Shown here: one piece after another, positions 1 to 11,958 of the stretch
How the letters are laid out: each line of letters begins with the position of its first letter
Numbering within the stretch: position 1 is the first letter of the stretch
Origin: Monosiga brevicollis MX1
Taxonomy: Eukaryota > Opisthokonta > Choanoflagellata > Craspedida > Salpingoecidae
DNA: 42,500 nt
NCBI RefSeq assembly: GCF_000002865.3
Contig: NW_001865051.1
Span: 818,047-860,546, forward strand
Direction of reading: 5' to 3'
The notes under the pieces: model-generated
Seen by the model: the letters and a program-made list of their open reading frames with translations, nothing else
The model's database searches: none
What the model was told of the DNA's origin: nothing
Translations under genes and position numbers: made by a program

Positions 1-153
1 TCAAAAATTTAATGAGCTGATGCGAATGGAGGAGACATGCACGATCAAATCGGTTTTGCTTTCATTGGAGTGGTGATGGATTCTGGATGTGGGCTCTGAG
101 TGAGTCATCGAGGTCTGGATTAGTTTGTGGACAAGCTTGTGGACAAACTTCTG

Positions 154-1415
154 CTAGTCCTCATGGCTGACATCTGGGCGTTTGGCGTGAGCTTTCGCCC
201 ATTCATAGCCGGTAAAAGTCAGAGAGGAACTTAGGATGGCAAAGCTGAGGCGGGGGAAAAAGCCACGGTAGACACCCCGCAGGCCTTCGTGGCGTATGGT
301 CCATTGCAGAATGGTCAGAAACCCTTTGCTAAGGGGTCGGGTGACAGCGTCGATAGGCACGGCGCATATGGGTGAGTGAGGACATTTGTAGTTGGTCGGG
401 AAGGCAAGCAGTCAGGGTCAAGGGTGTGTACCGAAGAAGACGGGCATCGTGGGGGTTGGACCAATCCATGGCTTGTTGACGCGTCTTGGCAACGTCGAGA
501 GGGTTGGTGAGCAAGACTGAAACGCAGCCAGCTGCACCACCAGCAAGCAAGTGAATGATGGGCTGCTCATCAATCAAAGGCCAAAGGCGCTTGAGTGAAG
601 GCTGCAAGTGAGGGCTAAGGTAGTGCTTGGTGTGTTCATAAGTGGCAAACCAGATGGCTGATGCTGGTGCAAACGTGGCAATGGAGCCCCCCAGCCCGCG
701 GTAGAAGCCTGTGCAAAGGGTTGCCGTGAGGGTAGCGGCGATGCAAGGGGCTAAGTGGCAAAGCAGGTGGTTCCAAGGAGAGCACACGCGCGCGAGGGAA
801 GTTGGTGAGCCAGATGCCAAGTCACAGACCTAGGAAGCCTTCTTGGCGATAAATGCCTCGCACCACATCACGTAGAGTGGCACTACGTGGGTGAGACTGG
901 TCTGCGTAGAGGGGCCTTTGAAGAGAGGCCACCATTTGCTTTTGAGCAATGCAATCAGCTGGGGTGTGCACGACAAGGGCAACAACGTCCCCCAGAAACC
1001 CGGCTGCCCCGCTAATTAGCCAACGAGACCAAGCAGACAGGGGCCTATCGCCATCTGTCGTCTGGCGGTGCTCAAGACTTGAGGAAGCCCGGGCAGGCCG
1101 ATCAAGGACACGCGTCCAGGTTTGGAGGCGCTCGCGAGCGAGCTCATAAGTCGCGAAAAAGGAAACCTGTCCAGGAAAGGCGGCAGCAGAGTTGACGAGG
1201 CACCCTCGGTAAAAGCCACGCAGACCCTCGCGCTGCCACAGGTTTCGGGTGAGCCAGCTTATACTGCGCGTCTGGCCCTGCAGAGGCAAATCAAATTGCT
1301 GGCGGGTTTTGATTAGGTCCACGGGATAAAGCAGAACATCGAGGGACACGAGAAAGGTGCCCGAGTAAAGAATGTATTTGCTCCCATCAAGCTGTTGCCA
1401 GGTCAGATCCTCCAT
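154..1415 (-). CDS. SLC25A44: Mitochondrial carrier, SLC25A44-like (branched-chain amino acid carrier family)
   Basis: Three exons (1415-830, 708-432, 328-154) splice in phase to a 345-residue protein; the human family member is slightly shorter. It has the three-repeat mitochondrial carrier layout, expected to be six helices in the inner membrane. The repeat signatures are PVDLIK (about residue 31), PADCIAQ (about 152) and PLDVAK (about 265). The second lacks the usual basic residue, as SLC25A44 does at that position. The start MEDLTWQQLD and the segments GFYRGCLVNS, FFATYEL and LLTNPLDV also resemble SLC25A44 more than other carriers. SLC25A44 is reported to import branched-chain amino acids; that substrate is inferred here from homology. 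The start is the first in-frame ATG. The gene is divergent from the DPY19 gene. Confidence 0.9.
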
Positions 1416-1799
1416 GTCGGCGGTTGGTCCTTCGACAAGGTGCCATCGGGGCGCGTGCAGGAGGGCCAGGCACTGAGGAGGCTGCTCCAAGTCAGGCACA
1501 CGGCCGGGGTGCAAATAGGCTGACTCGCTTTGTGATGCGGCTGTAGGCGTTATTGCCGTTGCTTCTGAGCCACCGCGGCGCGCTGAGCCAGTCCTCAGAA
1601 CCAGCTTTCAGACATTGCTCGCTCGAGTGCAAGGGGTCGGCAAAGCTTGTCCAGGCAAACAAACTGGGGAGGTGTTGCCAGTGGTGCGAAGCAAATGACC
1701 AACGTAGTTCTGAACCTGTACAAGGAGGAGTGGTATGCAAAAATGGTCAAGGCCACGCTCATCCAACACACGCGGTCGAGCGCGCGCTGCCTGCGATGG

Positions 1800-1888
<89 letters not shown>

Positions 1889-2161
1889 TGAAAGGACGCT
1901 GTTGTTGCATCTGCCTTTCACACGGACGTTTGACTTCTCTGCTGCGACATAAAAAGTATGACATTAATTGTCATCATCATCATCACCATCATCAAAATTA
2001 AATTTTCTCTCCCTCTCTCCTTTTTTTTTAATGAAAAGGTGGTGGTGGTGATGGCTGGCTGAATGGGGCCTCGGCTGGGTGTGGTCTAGAATGTCAAGTG
2101 CTTGAGTACAACAAGTGGGCAAGACGGTGCACGGCTGGTCTCAGAGGAGGCACTGTCGACG
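1416..2161. other. Divergent intergenic region between the carrier and DPY19 genes
   Basis: This must hold both promoters and 5'UTRs. I see no coding exon. It contains a long GT microsatellite, a short CAT run near 1971-1994 and a GGT run near 2038-2049. Open frames crossing the GT tract are artefacts of the dinucleotide repeat. Confidence 0.6.
1802..1881. repeat. (GT)n microsatellite, about 80 bp
   Basis: Essentially pure GT dinucleotide run, followed by one TAT interruption and a few more GT units. It lies in the divergent carrier/DPY19 promoter interval. Confidence 0.98.
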
Positions 2162-5100
2162 ATGGCGATGGATCCAGAAACAACAGCGACACGAACGCCG
2201 CAGACCATGCTGCCGCTTTTGCTGTCGTATCGACGATTGTTTCCGGCCTTTCGCGTTATGGACCTCAGCCCCTGGCTCCGTCCTCTGTTCATCCTTCTGC
2301 TTGGTCAGTCAATGGGACATTGGCCTTTGGCAGCGCTTTGAAGTCGCATGGTGGTTGTTCCATGGGTCTATCGTGTCGTGCAGACGTGTGCCTCACGATG
2401 CTTTGAATACCCCTCTCACGTGATGTGCAGTCGGCAGCACGGTCCGGCTCGAGGCGTGAGTGAATAGCCCGAGGCGTACCCACACTTATTGCACCCTTGT
2501 CCACTGCGTGACCCCTTGACCCTTACCTCGTCCTTTCAGTGCCTATCTGGAGCGCTTACAGGAAAATGCCAAGTTCTTTAGCCACCTCTCGACGACCGAG
2601 CGAGAGACTGCCATGTGGTCAGAGCAGGTACGCATCAGCAGCACCAGCGGGCTTGGGTCCTGTCATTCTTTTTGTGTTAAGGTCGCTGCGTGCAAAATCC
2701 ACCATGATCGCCTGAAGCTCGGATAGCACATTTCTCAAGCATGGCTTGCTCCGTTGTTCATAGTCCATGTACTATTCGTATTTCAAGCGCAGCGTGACGA
2801 TGTTCCGGGACGGCTCTTCCTGGGCGCAGGTTGCACAGGTTGGTTCGCTTTCTCCAAAGCAAGCTTCACTCAGCAACGCTGTCGACGAATATGAGTTTGG
2901 TTTCATTTGACCCCGCTGGTGTCTGAGGCAGAGATTCACCGTAGACGAGACCATCGAATATCCAGACGCGATCAACGCGCTCAACCGTTTTAACATTTAT
3001 CCTGAGCTAGCACTGGCGCGGCTTTATTCACTTTTGGAACGCGTGCGTCAACGACTCTCTGTCCCTTTTGTCTTCTTTCTCTTCTTCAGGACACCTTGGT
3101 TCTGCCTTTTCTCATGCCATCGCGCTTCTTTGGCCTTGTTCACATCGTCATTATGCGCCATCCCGCCGCCCAGTCTTATGAGGAGGTCGCCTCGCCCGTG
3201 TGCACAACTGGTGCGTTGCTTCAGCCTCATCGCACTGTATTTACAAAATCACAGTCTAACCAGGTTTGCAACACACCCCGACCTCCTCCTTTTCAGTCAT
3301 GCGAGCTGCCCCATTGGAGCCTGTAATGGCCTGCAGCGGCTGGCTCAATGCAGAATACTTTTACTCTCGTGTGAGTGTGTGCTCGTGAAACTTACTTTTG
3401 GCGCACCGGCCAATTCTTGTCCAGCACACCCTTCAGGCTTTGCCAAGGCGCCTTCTCCCTTCTGATGCGCCTAACCCTTCGCGACTCGATACTCAGATTG
3501 CCCACCAGTCATTACTCATCCAGCCTCCTGTTTTCTTGGGCACCGGGCCGGGTGTGAATAGATGGTGTTCCTGATGCAGGGCGCAGGCCTGGGGGCGATG
3601 GTTTACATGACTTACCACGTTTCCCACAATGCCCTTGCCGCGATGCTCGTCGCTCTTTTTGCTTTTTACAACCATAACGAGGTACCTTTTTCAACGCTCG
3701 GGCTGCCGGCATTTTGATGTCAATTCCATTCCGCCTGTTACTGATGCATTTTCCTCTGTGCAATGTTCGCCCGTCCACTCTACACTTGCACCTTTGCATA
3801 GATGACGCGCGCACAATGGATGCCTTCGCTTCGCGAAGCTTTTGGCGTTCCATTGCTGCTATGGCAGCATCTCTTTGTCGTCGCCGCGACTCATGCGTTG
3901 GTCTTCCATGTCTCCGCTCTTGCCTTTGCTCCGATGCTTGAATCAATACTCGAGGCTGTCTCACTCATCTCGAACGCATATGTTTAGCAAGCGCCGCGCC
4001 GTTCTGCAAAATGGACTGCTGCAGCTGGCTCTTGGGATTACCACCTTCCTTGCGTTGCTGGCTTGGCAGTTTGCCCCCTTTGCCCTTTTCACTCAACTTG
4101 GAGCACTGCTGGCGACGTACCTTTGTGGGTATCTACGCCTGCGCGTTCTTGCCCGCATGGCATTTGTTCAGGTTCGATGATTGTCCCTGCATGGACAGCC
4201 GGCATACCCTCCTGGAAAGGCCCTTTCGCTCATTTCGAGGGTTGATCTTTCCTTTCTACATCACAAATGCACAGTTGCTTGCGACCTTGGGAGCCGTTGT
4301 GGCCATGTATCAGCAAGAGTCTTTGGTCGTCAGCCCGTATCTCTTGACTCTCCTCGGTGCGCTCCTGCTGCTCAATTGTGCACTTTTCAAGCTGGCAGTG
4401 CATTTTGCTGTTTGCATGGCAGTCAGCCCCACTCATGCCTTGTGCCCTGGTATAGCATTGCCCTTTGCGGTATTGCTGGAGCGTTTTGTGGACGCAAATC
4501 AGATGTCGGGCCGCTTCCTGCTTGTGGTTGTGCTCGGACTGGTTGGTCGGCGAGGCCCTCTGCACCCGTTTTGATGCCCTGCTTTTCCTGCCCCATCGTG
4601 TTGCCCACCCGATCAATGCTCTCACCGCGTACTGGCTTGGTTTCACTCAGGCGGTGGTTCTCGGCAAGCTGGGCATTCAATTCATGACCAACTTGGGTGC
4701 TGATGTAAGGCCTTGACATCAGCAGAGCTTGGCGCACAGCAGGAAATCACTTTGCCTTGCTCTGTCAGTCGCACATCTTTCACATCTTAGGCACCAAGCT
4801 ATTCGGATTGCCAGCAAACTTTGATGCGCAGCTGTACCTCTGCGCGCCCGAATTCAGATTTCTCAACGAGGTGAATCGCCTCTTCAAAAGTGGGCAGGCA
4901 CTCGACGCTACTGCCTTTTGCAATCATTTTGCGCACGGTCAAGACAGTTTCTACTTTGATGTCCTGAATAATCCGATGGCCTGAGTTGGGGAGTCATTTC
5001 TTCCAGTAGTCTCACATTTAAAATCCTTGGGTTGGTGCATGGTGTGGTAGGAATATACGACGCTGACAAAAACTTGCCTTCTGCCTGCCGCGGGACTTGT

Positions 5101-5658
5101 GGTGACGGCGGTGGGCTTGCTGGTTTGTGATGCACCGCTTGTGCTAAGGCGGTGAGGTGATTTTATATTGTTGCCACGTTCACTGCCACCACTGTGTGTG
5201 TGTGTGTGTGTGTTGTGTATGGGGGAAACAATGGGCGCTAGATGTTGCAAACACCGCCATCGGATCGCTCTCGGAGCAACACATCCATCGTCTACTTGAC
5301 GATGCAGACCATCGCATATAGCTTGCTTGCCGTATTAGTGATGCGGCTCAAGGCACTCATGACTCCTTTCTTGATTGTTATGGCAAGCCTGCTGGGTTCA
5401 GTGACGGTGGGTGACTCTTGGCTTTGCTAACAAGCGTCATTTTGAGCTCTTGGTTACATGACCTGTTGTGTCGATGAACCGTGTGCTCCTCCCTTTGCCG
5501 CAGTTTTTTGCTCCTCTCTTGCGGTTGCTGCGGATCAAGAGGGACCATGTTGTCATCTTTGTGCACGCCCTCTTCTTGGTGACACTGGTTGCAGGTGCGT
5601 TTAGAGAGATTAGGCCGAATCGTTCAAGTGCAGATTTTGTCCCTACCAGTTCCAAGAG

Positions 5659-5711
<53 letters not shown>

Positions 5712-6532
5712 TGAGAAGTCGTGCGGGCGCCGTCACGGGCGCGCCTTTGCTGACGTTGTCCTTTGGGTGCCGATGTAGTGGCAAGCCAGGCGGGTCTAGC
5801 CAATGTGTATCAAAATGTGACCCACAAAGGGGAATTCCAACACCCCCATCTCACCGAGTTGGTGGAGCACGTTCAAAAGCACCTCAAGCCTGAGATGACG
5901 ATCCTGGCTGGCCCCATGTCGGTGCTACCCATCCTGCATAGTACGGCTGGTATTCGGACGGTTAACCACCCACATTATGAGAATGCCGAGCTGCGACGGC
6001 GCACACATTTACTTTATCAGATGCTAGCTCTTCGGAGTGATTCAGAAATGCACACGGCTGTTGCACAATATGGCGCAACCCATCTCCTTCTGCATAGGGA
6101 CCATTGTGCCGCAGGTACCAGGTGAGTCAGCTCGAAGCACCACTCGAGACTGCACATGCCCATCAGGCTCGAGGATTATTGTTGCCTGGACTTTGTGAAA
6201 TGCACTCAATCTAGCCATGAATTGGCCATCTTGCTTGGACGGTGCGTAGCTCGGGCGCGTGTGGTGTCCAATCCTATTACACTCCAAGTTTGGGCGTGAC
6301 TGAACCGTTTTGTGTGCGCTGGCTGCGCCGGCAACAAGCAAATGGTTTTTTTCGCATCGCCTTTCGCAACGAGCACTTCACGGTATGGCTTGTGCGACGC
6401 GCGCCCTCAAAGCACCAGGCCCTGTCCTTCTCACTGTATTGGCTTTTCCGCCTCCACTCCCTTGCCCCCAATCTTCCCAGCTGTTGCAACTTCAATGACT
6501 TCTTTGCGCATGATGAGGTTAGATTTTTGTAG
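2162..6532 (+). CDS. DPY19L: DPY19-family C-mannosyltransferase, ER multipass membrane enzyme
   Basis: Eighteen exons give a 787-residue protein: 2162-2307, 2540-2627, 2764-2829, 2932-3042, 3090-3210, 3297-3370, 3562-3681, 3802-3900, 3992-4171, 4275-4397, 4555-4704, 4769-4870, 5051-5151, 5277-5406, 5504-5594, 5779-6121, 6167-6241, 6289-6532. Family landmarks run in order: FFSHLSTTERE, MYYSYFK, INALNRFNIYPEL, NHNEMTRAQWMPSLREAF, LYLCAPEFRFLN, LVMRLKALMTP and the luminal RTVNHPHYENAELRRRT. DPY19 enzymes transfer mannose from dolichol-phosphate-mannose to tryptophan, typically in thrombospondin repeats, inside the ER lumen. The Glu just before MYYSYFK (SEQSMYYSYFK) sits where I believe the proposed catalytic acid of the worm enzyme lies. 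The exon 8/9 junction and the ends around 4397-4555 are the least certain. The start is the first in-frame ATG before the first hydrophobic segment. Confidence 0.92.
5193..5212. repeat. (TG)10 in a DPY19 intron
   Basis: Short TG dinucleotide run in the intron between the 5051-5151 and 5277-5406 exons. Confidence 0.95.
5661..5710. repeat. 50-base poly-T tract in a DPY19 intron
   Basis: Uninterrupted T homopolymer in the intron between the 5504-5594 and 5779-6121 exons. It lies on the coding strand, upstream of the acceptor that starts the C-terminal luminal domain. A homopolymer this long is prone to sequencing length error. Confidence 0.98.
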
Positions 6533-6572
6533 ATTTCACATCCGCATGCTGACAATTGAATCATACGCGAAA

Positions 6573-6641
<69 letters not shown>

Positions 6642-6861
6642 CACATCATCTTTCACATCAACATCAATGTTTTCACATCAACAATGGGAGCAGATCAAAA
6701 GATGAAAAAACAAAAAACAAGTGGCAGCACCGAGATTCTCCTGTCTGTGATCGTTATTCAAGCTCAAGCAGTGGCTTGTTCAGCCATGACCGGGCAGGCG
6801 GGGTGCCCCGGTCTGGGCCATTTTTTAGGCAGACGTAGCACTCTCCACAGCGCACTTCACC
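6533..6861 (+). other. Intergenic: DPY19 3' side and promoter of the next gene
   Basis: Tandem arrangement with 329 bp between stop and next ATG. It is dominated by a CA microsatellite and holds no recognisable exon. Confidence 0.6.
6574..6640. repeat. (CA)n microsatellite, about 67 bp
   Basis: Uninterrupted AC/CA run immediately downstream of the DPY19 stop codon, probably in the 3'UTR or spacer. Confidence 0.98.
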
Positions 6862-8664
6862 ATGTTGCGGTTGAACACCGGCAGGCATGGCGTTGGCTCA
6901 GCCCAGCACGGGACATTGGCCCGGGCCCAAAACACGGGCGGTCGAGACGAGCAGAGCTCAATACTGACACACTCGTTGGCCAGTCTACCTATGCAGGATC
7001 CGGTCACTTCGCTCATGCAGTGCATAGCTGGAGCCCAGGATGCTTCCAGCCCGCCCATCTGGTCTGGTGACCATTTGCCTTTTGGTGAAGAGAACGCTGA
7101 CTTGCCGCCTTTCCTCAGCTTTCCTTTTGAGAATGACGATTTGGCGGACACCTTACTATCCGAGCAAGACATGTTACAAGCGACTCTGGAGCCACCGCAG
7201 CTTAATTATCAGGGAGTGCGCAACTCTGACATTGTGCCCAGCCAACATCAACTGGGCAACGAATCAGCTGATGCCAGCCGTCTTTTCTACCCCGCCTCTC
7301 CCACTTTGCCACCGCAATTGACCACGCCATCACCCAAGGATACGCTGGCGAGTGAGAGTCCTTCCACGTTTGAGGGGGCTGCGTGCCTCCAGGCCAGGCT
7401 GCCCTGCACAATTCGCACCGCCGCCAATGCGGGCATGCACGTGGGAACGACCTTGACAGATGGCGCTGGCACCGTGTCAGCCGAAGCCAACAGTGGGACC
7501 ACCAGCTCACGGGGCATTTGCCGAGAGTTGCAGGCTGCTGCAGTGCCCGCTAGGCGAAGACTTGCAAAGCGTTCTTGGGTTGACAAAAACGAGACGGCAG
7601 CAGTTGCAATGCCAAAGCCCTGTAGGTCGCTTCTCACGCGATGTCGGCATGAAGAGCCCGTGCTTCAAGTTCCAGACAACATTCAGATAACTCGCAGTTT
7701 TGTGGTGCGGGTCAACCTTCCTGCACATCTCCCAACAGACTTGGAGGTAAGGCAAGCGTCGCTGGCAATTGTGGCAGCTTGCCCCCCCCACTTGTGCTCA
7801 CCTCCATGTATGCTACTGGATGAATCCAGGTGATGGGGTTCAGCGCGAATGGCCAACGAACGCATGCCATGCCCCTGGAATCATTGGTGATTTTGCTCTC
7901 CAGCCCAGCGCTCGCTCACGAAGTGTACTACTTGCAACTCGGCGCCATTTATGAGGCCGAGTCTGAGTCCCCTCCTCGCACTCGGAGTAAGGGCCGGGTG
8001 GAGAAGCACAAAGTGGCTGCTCGCACCACCGACCCACAGGAGGAAGTGGATACACACATTTGGCACATTGCAAACACACACGCCGCAAGGCACGAAACCG
8101 GTGCGTGCTTGACAGCAAGTTTTGGTGACGCAAACTCATCGCATCTCTTGCCAGCTGCACACAAATTCTCTTTATCCGTGCAAACCATCAATGACTGGCT
8201 GGTGTGGTTGTAGAGGCAGAGGAGCATGCCGTAGTTCGGCTGACCGCCAACACCCTGGCCTCGGTGACACTTTATCCCATCGTTACTGGGCAGCGCGTTG
8301 AGGTCCCCACGCGCTCCTCCAAACGGTGCATTGGAACCAGAGCCGATGTAGCAGCCAACTGCAGCAAAAAAAAAGAGGATACAGATGCAGAGCCCACTTT
8401 GGTGCTGGAGGCACAAGTGACGTTGGTGGGTCGCCTGTCAAAACGCCTTTCGACCCCGGCACGCCTCGTGGCAGCGTGGCAGCGCGCCTCGCTAAATCAT
8501 CAGGTCTGTATTTAGAACGTATCTGGTGCGACATGATGTCCTGAGTTGTGAGACTGAGGCAGTGCCAACTCCCATAGGTTCTGGCGCGTACTGGCCGCAG
8601 CCATCATGAACTTGCGTCGCTTTCAGCAGTTTCGGTACGATTCCCCTTGCTTCGCGCATCATGA
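6862..8664 (+). CDS. Orphan protein with acidic activation-domain-like N-terminus
   Basis: I do not recognise the family. Four exons (6862-7746, 7830-8100, 8214-8503, 8578-8664) splice in phase to 510 residues. The first 120 residues are acidic and hydrophobic (LPPFLSFPFENDDLADTLL), of the kind seen in transcriptional activation domains. Residues about 130-230 are low-complexity Ser/Thr/Pro/Ala. A basic patch (ARRRLAKR) leads into a beta-rich-looking region beginning VLQVPDNIQITRSFVVRVNLP that continues into exon 2. Basic clusters RTRSKGR and SKKKED could be nuclear localisation signals. The start could instead be the ATG at 6991. The last exon is short and the true 3' end may differ. A transcription regulator is a guess from composition only. 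Confidence 0.6.
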
Positions 8665-8944
8665 CGCACGAGCAGCAGATCATGCGCCACCTTTGATGCC
8701 GGCTGCGTTTCCCTGACAGGGTCCAACCTTGGTGCATGGCAAAAACTGGGCTTGCCGAACGCAACGACGGCGCAAACGTTGAGTATCGAGTTGCTGTTTG
8801 GAAACCGGGCGCTTGGACAATGTCGTAAATGAACGGCAATGGCTTTGTGAACACAGACGATATAAGCATTTGAGAAAAATGGAATGAGTTTTCGTGCAGT
8901 CAATTGATGAGGTTCATCAGTTGGATGTCCACGGCAACATCCGC

Positions 8945-9924
8945 TTAGAACTTGGAGAACTTCTTGCTACCACCGCTGTTCTTAGCAATGCGCAGCACGT
9001 TGAATCGCACGGTCTAATAATGATATCAGGGTAGATCCGAGGCCAAGCCGGTGAGATTGAACGAAAATGAGTTAATCACAAGCGCAAACACAACAAGAGG
9101 CTGCCTCTTAGTTTCTTTTTGGGAAAGGAAATCAGCAAACCAAAGAAATAGAAACAAGATAAAGAAGCGTACCTTGGAGAGAGGGCGGCACTGGCCCACG
9201 GTGACCTGGTCGCCAACGGCGATATCACGGAAGCAAGGCGACACGTGGACGGGCAGGGTCTTGTGGCGCTTCTCGAAACGGTTGTACTTCTTGATGTAGT
9301 GCAAGTAGTCACGGCGGATGATACCCGTCCTGCAAAAGATTGGATCAACAAGACAAACATGAGAACCATCAGCCACCTGCACTCAATGATGTCAAACTGT
9401 CGACCCGGCTCGGCTGGATGGCCTTTTCTGAAAAGTCACGAGAACCGCAGAACTGAGAAAGTGGGCCGAGCCAAGGGTGAAGAGGGGAAGTTTACCTCTG
9501 CATCTTCAGGGTCTTCACAACACCAGTGAGCAGACGGCCGCGGATGCTGACATCGCCGGTCCAGGGGCACTTCTTGTCAATGTACTTGAGCTCACGAGCC
9601 TGAGAGCCAAAGAAAATCGCGGACACAATGCACACGAATGAGCTTTCTCATTGGACATGGAGCCAGTGACTCGCAGCACGGAAAGCATGCCAAGACATCG
9701 ATGCACAAGCTGCCAAAAATGTACGACAACATCTTCTGGAAACAGAATTCAATGCAAGGCTTCCAAATACCCACCTCCTTGGGAGTCTTGAAGCCAAGAC
9801 CAACGCTCTTGACAAAGCGGAGGTCCTGCGACTTGGCGCGCTGGCCGAGAACACGCTTCTTGTTCTCGAAGATGGGCTTCTGCTTGAGGTAAGAACGCTC
9901 CGACTGCGCACCCGTGACATCCAT
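8945..9924 (-). CDS. RPS11: 40S ribosomal protein S11 (uS17)
   Basis: Four coding exons (9924-9775, 9599-9496, 9329-9173, 9013-8945) give 159 residues, against 158 in human. Diagnostic segments are [62 protein letters not shown] and [11 protein letters not shown], ending KKFSKF. The protein is an early 18S rRNA-binding component of the 40S subunit body. A CTGCAG acceptor ends 5 bases before the ATG, so a 5'UTR intron is likely, with a GTGAGT donor at 10376-10371 (intron 9930-10376). The 3' end converges on the orphan gene, 280 bp away. I saw no snoRNA boxes in the introns. Confidence 0.97.
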
Positions 9925-10376
9925 GGCGACTGCAGGGAAGCATGAAACAATAAAAAAACCACGTGAATGCTTCACAATGATTTTTGGACGAATCAACGAT
10001 GCTTGGGACTGCGGCAACCAGCCAGCTGAGCTAGAGAACGATGCTCTCTGGCCCTGCCCAATAAACACGAGCATTCGGAACAACAAAACTCAATCCCGAG
10101 GTCTGCCATCAACACGCCGAGGGCTGTGGGAGAAGCCCCTTGACGAGCATCGAGCCAAGGGGCTCAAAGGGCATGTGGTCTGTGCTGGGCCGTCGTGACA
10201 GAGCCTGACACGTCCGAGGCTCACTGGCTGCCACGGGAGCAGTACCACAGCGTGTGCAGCGCTCCACGTCTTGATCGCAGAGGGATGGTAGCCCCGACAG
10301 CCCGCCCCGACCCCGAGCTCGTGGTCCCATTTTCGCTGAGCGACGCGTCGTTCTGTGTGCGCCATCGTGTACTCAC

Positions 10377-10402
10377 CGGTCGAGGGTAAAAAAAGGCTGA
10401 CC
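10377..10402 (-). promoter_or_regulatory. RPS11 first non-coding exon with TOP-like pyrimidine start
   Basis: On the minus strand the sequence GGTCAGCCTTTTTTTACCC runs into a strong GTGAGT donor. That fits transcription starting at a C followed by a pyrimidine tract, the 5'-TOP hallmark of ribosomal protein mRNAs. The transcription start is inferred and not directly visible. The NUP50 ATG lies about 270 bp away on the other strand, so this is a compact divergent promoter. Confidence 0.55.
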
Positions 10403-10672
10403 TTAAGGTTCAAATCTCCTCAGATTCTTGAGATTGGCCAGTCTCTACAGAGACTCGCAAAGACTGCTGACAACATGTGAGGCCCGATTCAAACTGTCAG
10501 CAACAGCCGTTGTAAACAGCATTTATTCTTTTCCTTTTTCTCTTTGTTTCTTTCCTTTTCTTTCCTTTCCTTTCCTTTTTGTGTGTGTGTGTGTGTGGGA
10601 AATTAATTTTCAATTCTGTCTGTGTGAGTGTGTTTATTTGGGCGCTAGGTGTTGACGGCAAGACCACGAGCC

Positions 10673-11923
10673 ATGTCCACGGCGAAGCGGCAGGCAGACC
10701 GTCAGCTGACGGCTGACAACAACGAGGATAGCGATGACGGGGCGAACAGCTCTGGCTTGTTCCAAAAGGCTTCCTCTGAAACCTTGGCCAAGCGCAAGTG
10801 AGGCGACTGCATTTCCTTTCCTTTCCTGGCTGAGGCCCCGCGGGCTACCGATCAATGAGTGGCCTGCTTCCCGTTCGCTCATGTCGTACTTGGGGTGATG
10901 ATGTAGGATTGTGTCAGCCAAGCGCAATTCAAGTACAACCAGCTCACCGGTATGAAGTTTATGTCCCGCCCTTGACGTCTGCGGCGAGTGGGTCCTCAGT
11001 GAGCAAAGCAAAGGCACCCCGACTGACCAGCTGCGGCGTTCGCCCGGATTTTGTCATCCTAGAATCCCTTGGCAGCTTTCAAGGGGTTTGGTTCCTCAGG
11101 CACAGATCTCAAGTCCAACCTGTCAGGCTTCAAGGCCCCCAGTAAGTGAGGCGGTGCCTCAGGCAGGTGGAGGCTTTTTGGCTTTCAAGAGTCAGTTCGA
11201 GAGTTGATAAGAATGGAGCTCATGCGTCCCGGTGCGGGGGTACACAGGCGACTCGGCTGGCTCCCCTTTTGGCAAGTCTGCGACAGCGGGTAGCGGTGAT
11301 GCGCGCACTCCCTTTTCAGGAGGTGCAAGCAAGGGCGGCTTTTCTTTTGGCAACAAGACAGACAGCAGCAAGACGGCCTCGCCCTTTGCCGGATTTGGTG
11401 CCAAATCGGCCGGCTCAGAGTCAAGCTCAACTCCGGCGTCCCCCTTTGGCCAAGGTGCCAAGACATCAGGCTTCAAGTTCGGCAGTAGTGCATCCGACTC
11501 GCCAAGCACTACCACCAAGCCAGTCTTTGGGGGTGCATCGACGTCAGACCCCAAGAAAAGTGGTTTTGGCGGTTTTGGCGGTTTTGGTGGCTTTGGTGCC
11601 AAGAAGGTGGGGTTATATCTGCAAGTGCTCAGTGCGAGCTGGCGTGCACGTTCAGGGGTGTGCCTTCCGTCTTGTTGTATCTGTGTTTGATATTTTGTTG
11701 AGAGCGGCTCACCCGACACCACCCTTGTGACCAGGATGACCAAAAGAAGGAGACCCAGGAGGCCAGCAAGGACGAGGATGAGGACGAAGAGGTTGCGCAA
11801 GTGGACGATGAAGGCGACGACGACGACGCCGGCGCGGCTGAGGATGACAATGGCGGTGACGAGGGCGATGATCACGACAATAGCAACGATGACAATGACG
11901 ACGACGACAACGACGACGATGAC

Positions 11924-11958
<35 letters not shown>

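Noticed and set aside
1595-2001. Open frames giving Cys-Val or Thr-His runs across GT/CA tracts (also near 6277-7070 and 34432-34953)
   Set aside because: Dinucleotide microsatellites are open in several frames; the flanks show no domains.
10405-10420. tRNA-like T-loop sequence GGTTCAAATCTCC
   Set aside because: No 5-bp T-stem pairing, acceptor stem or anticodon arm could be found around it.
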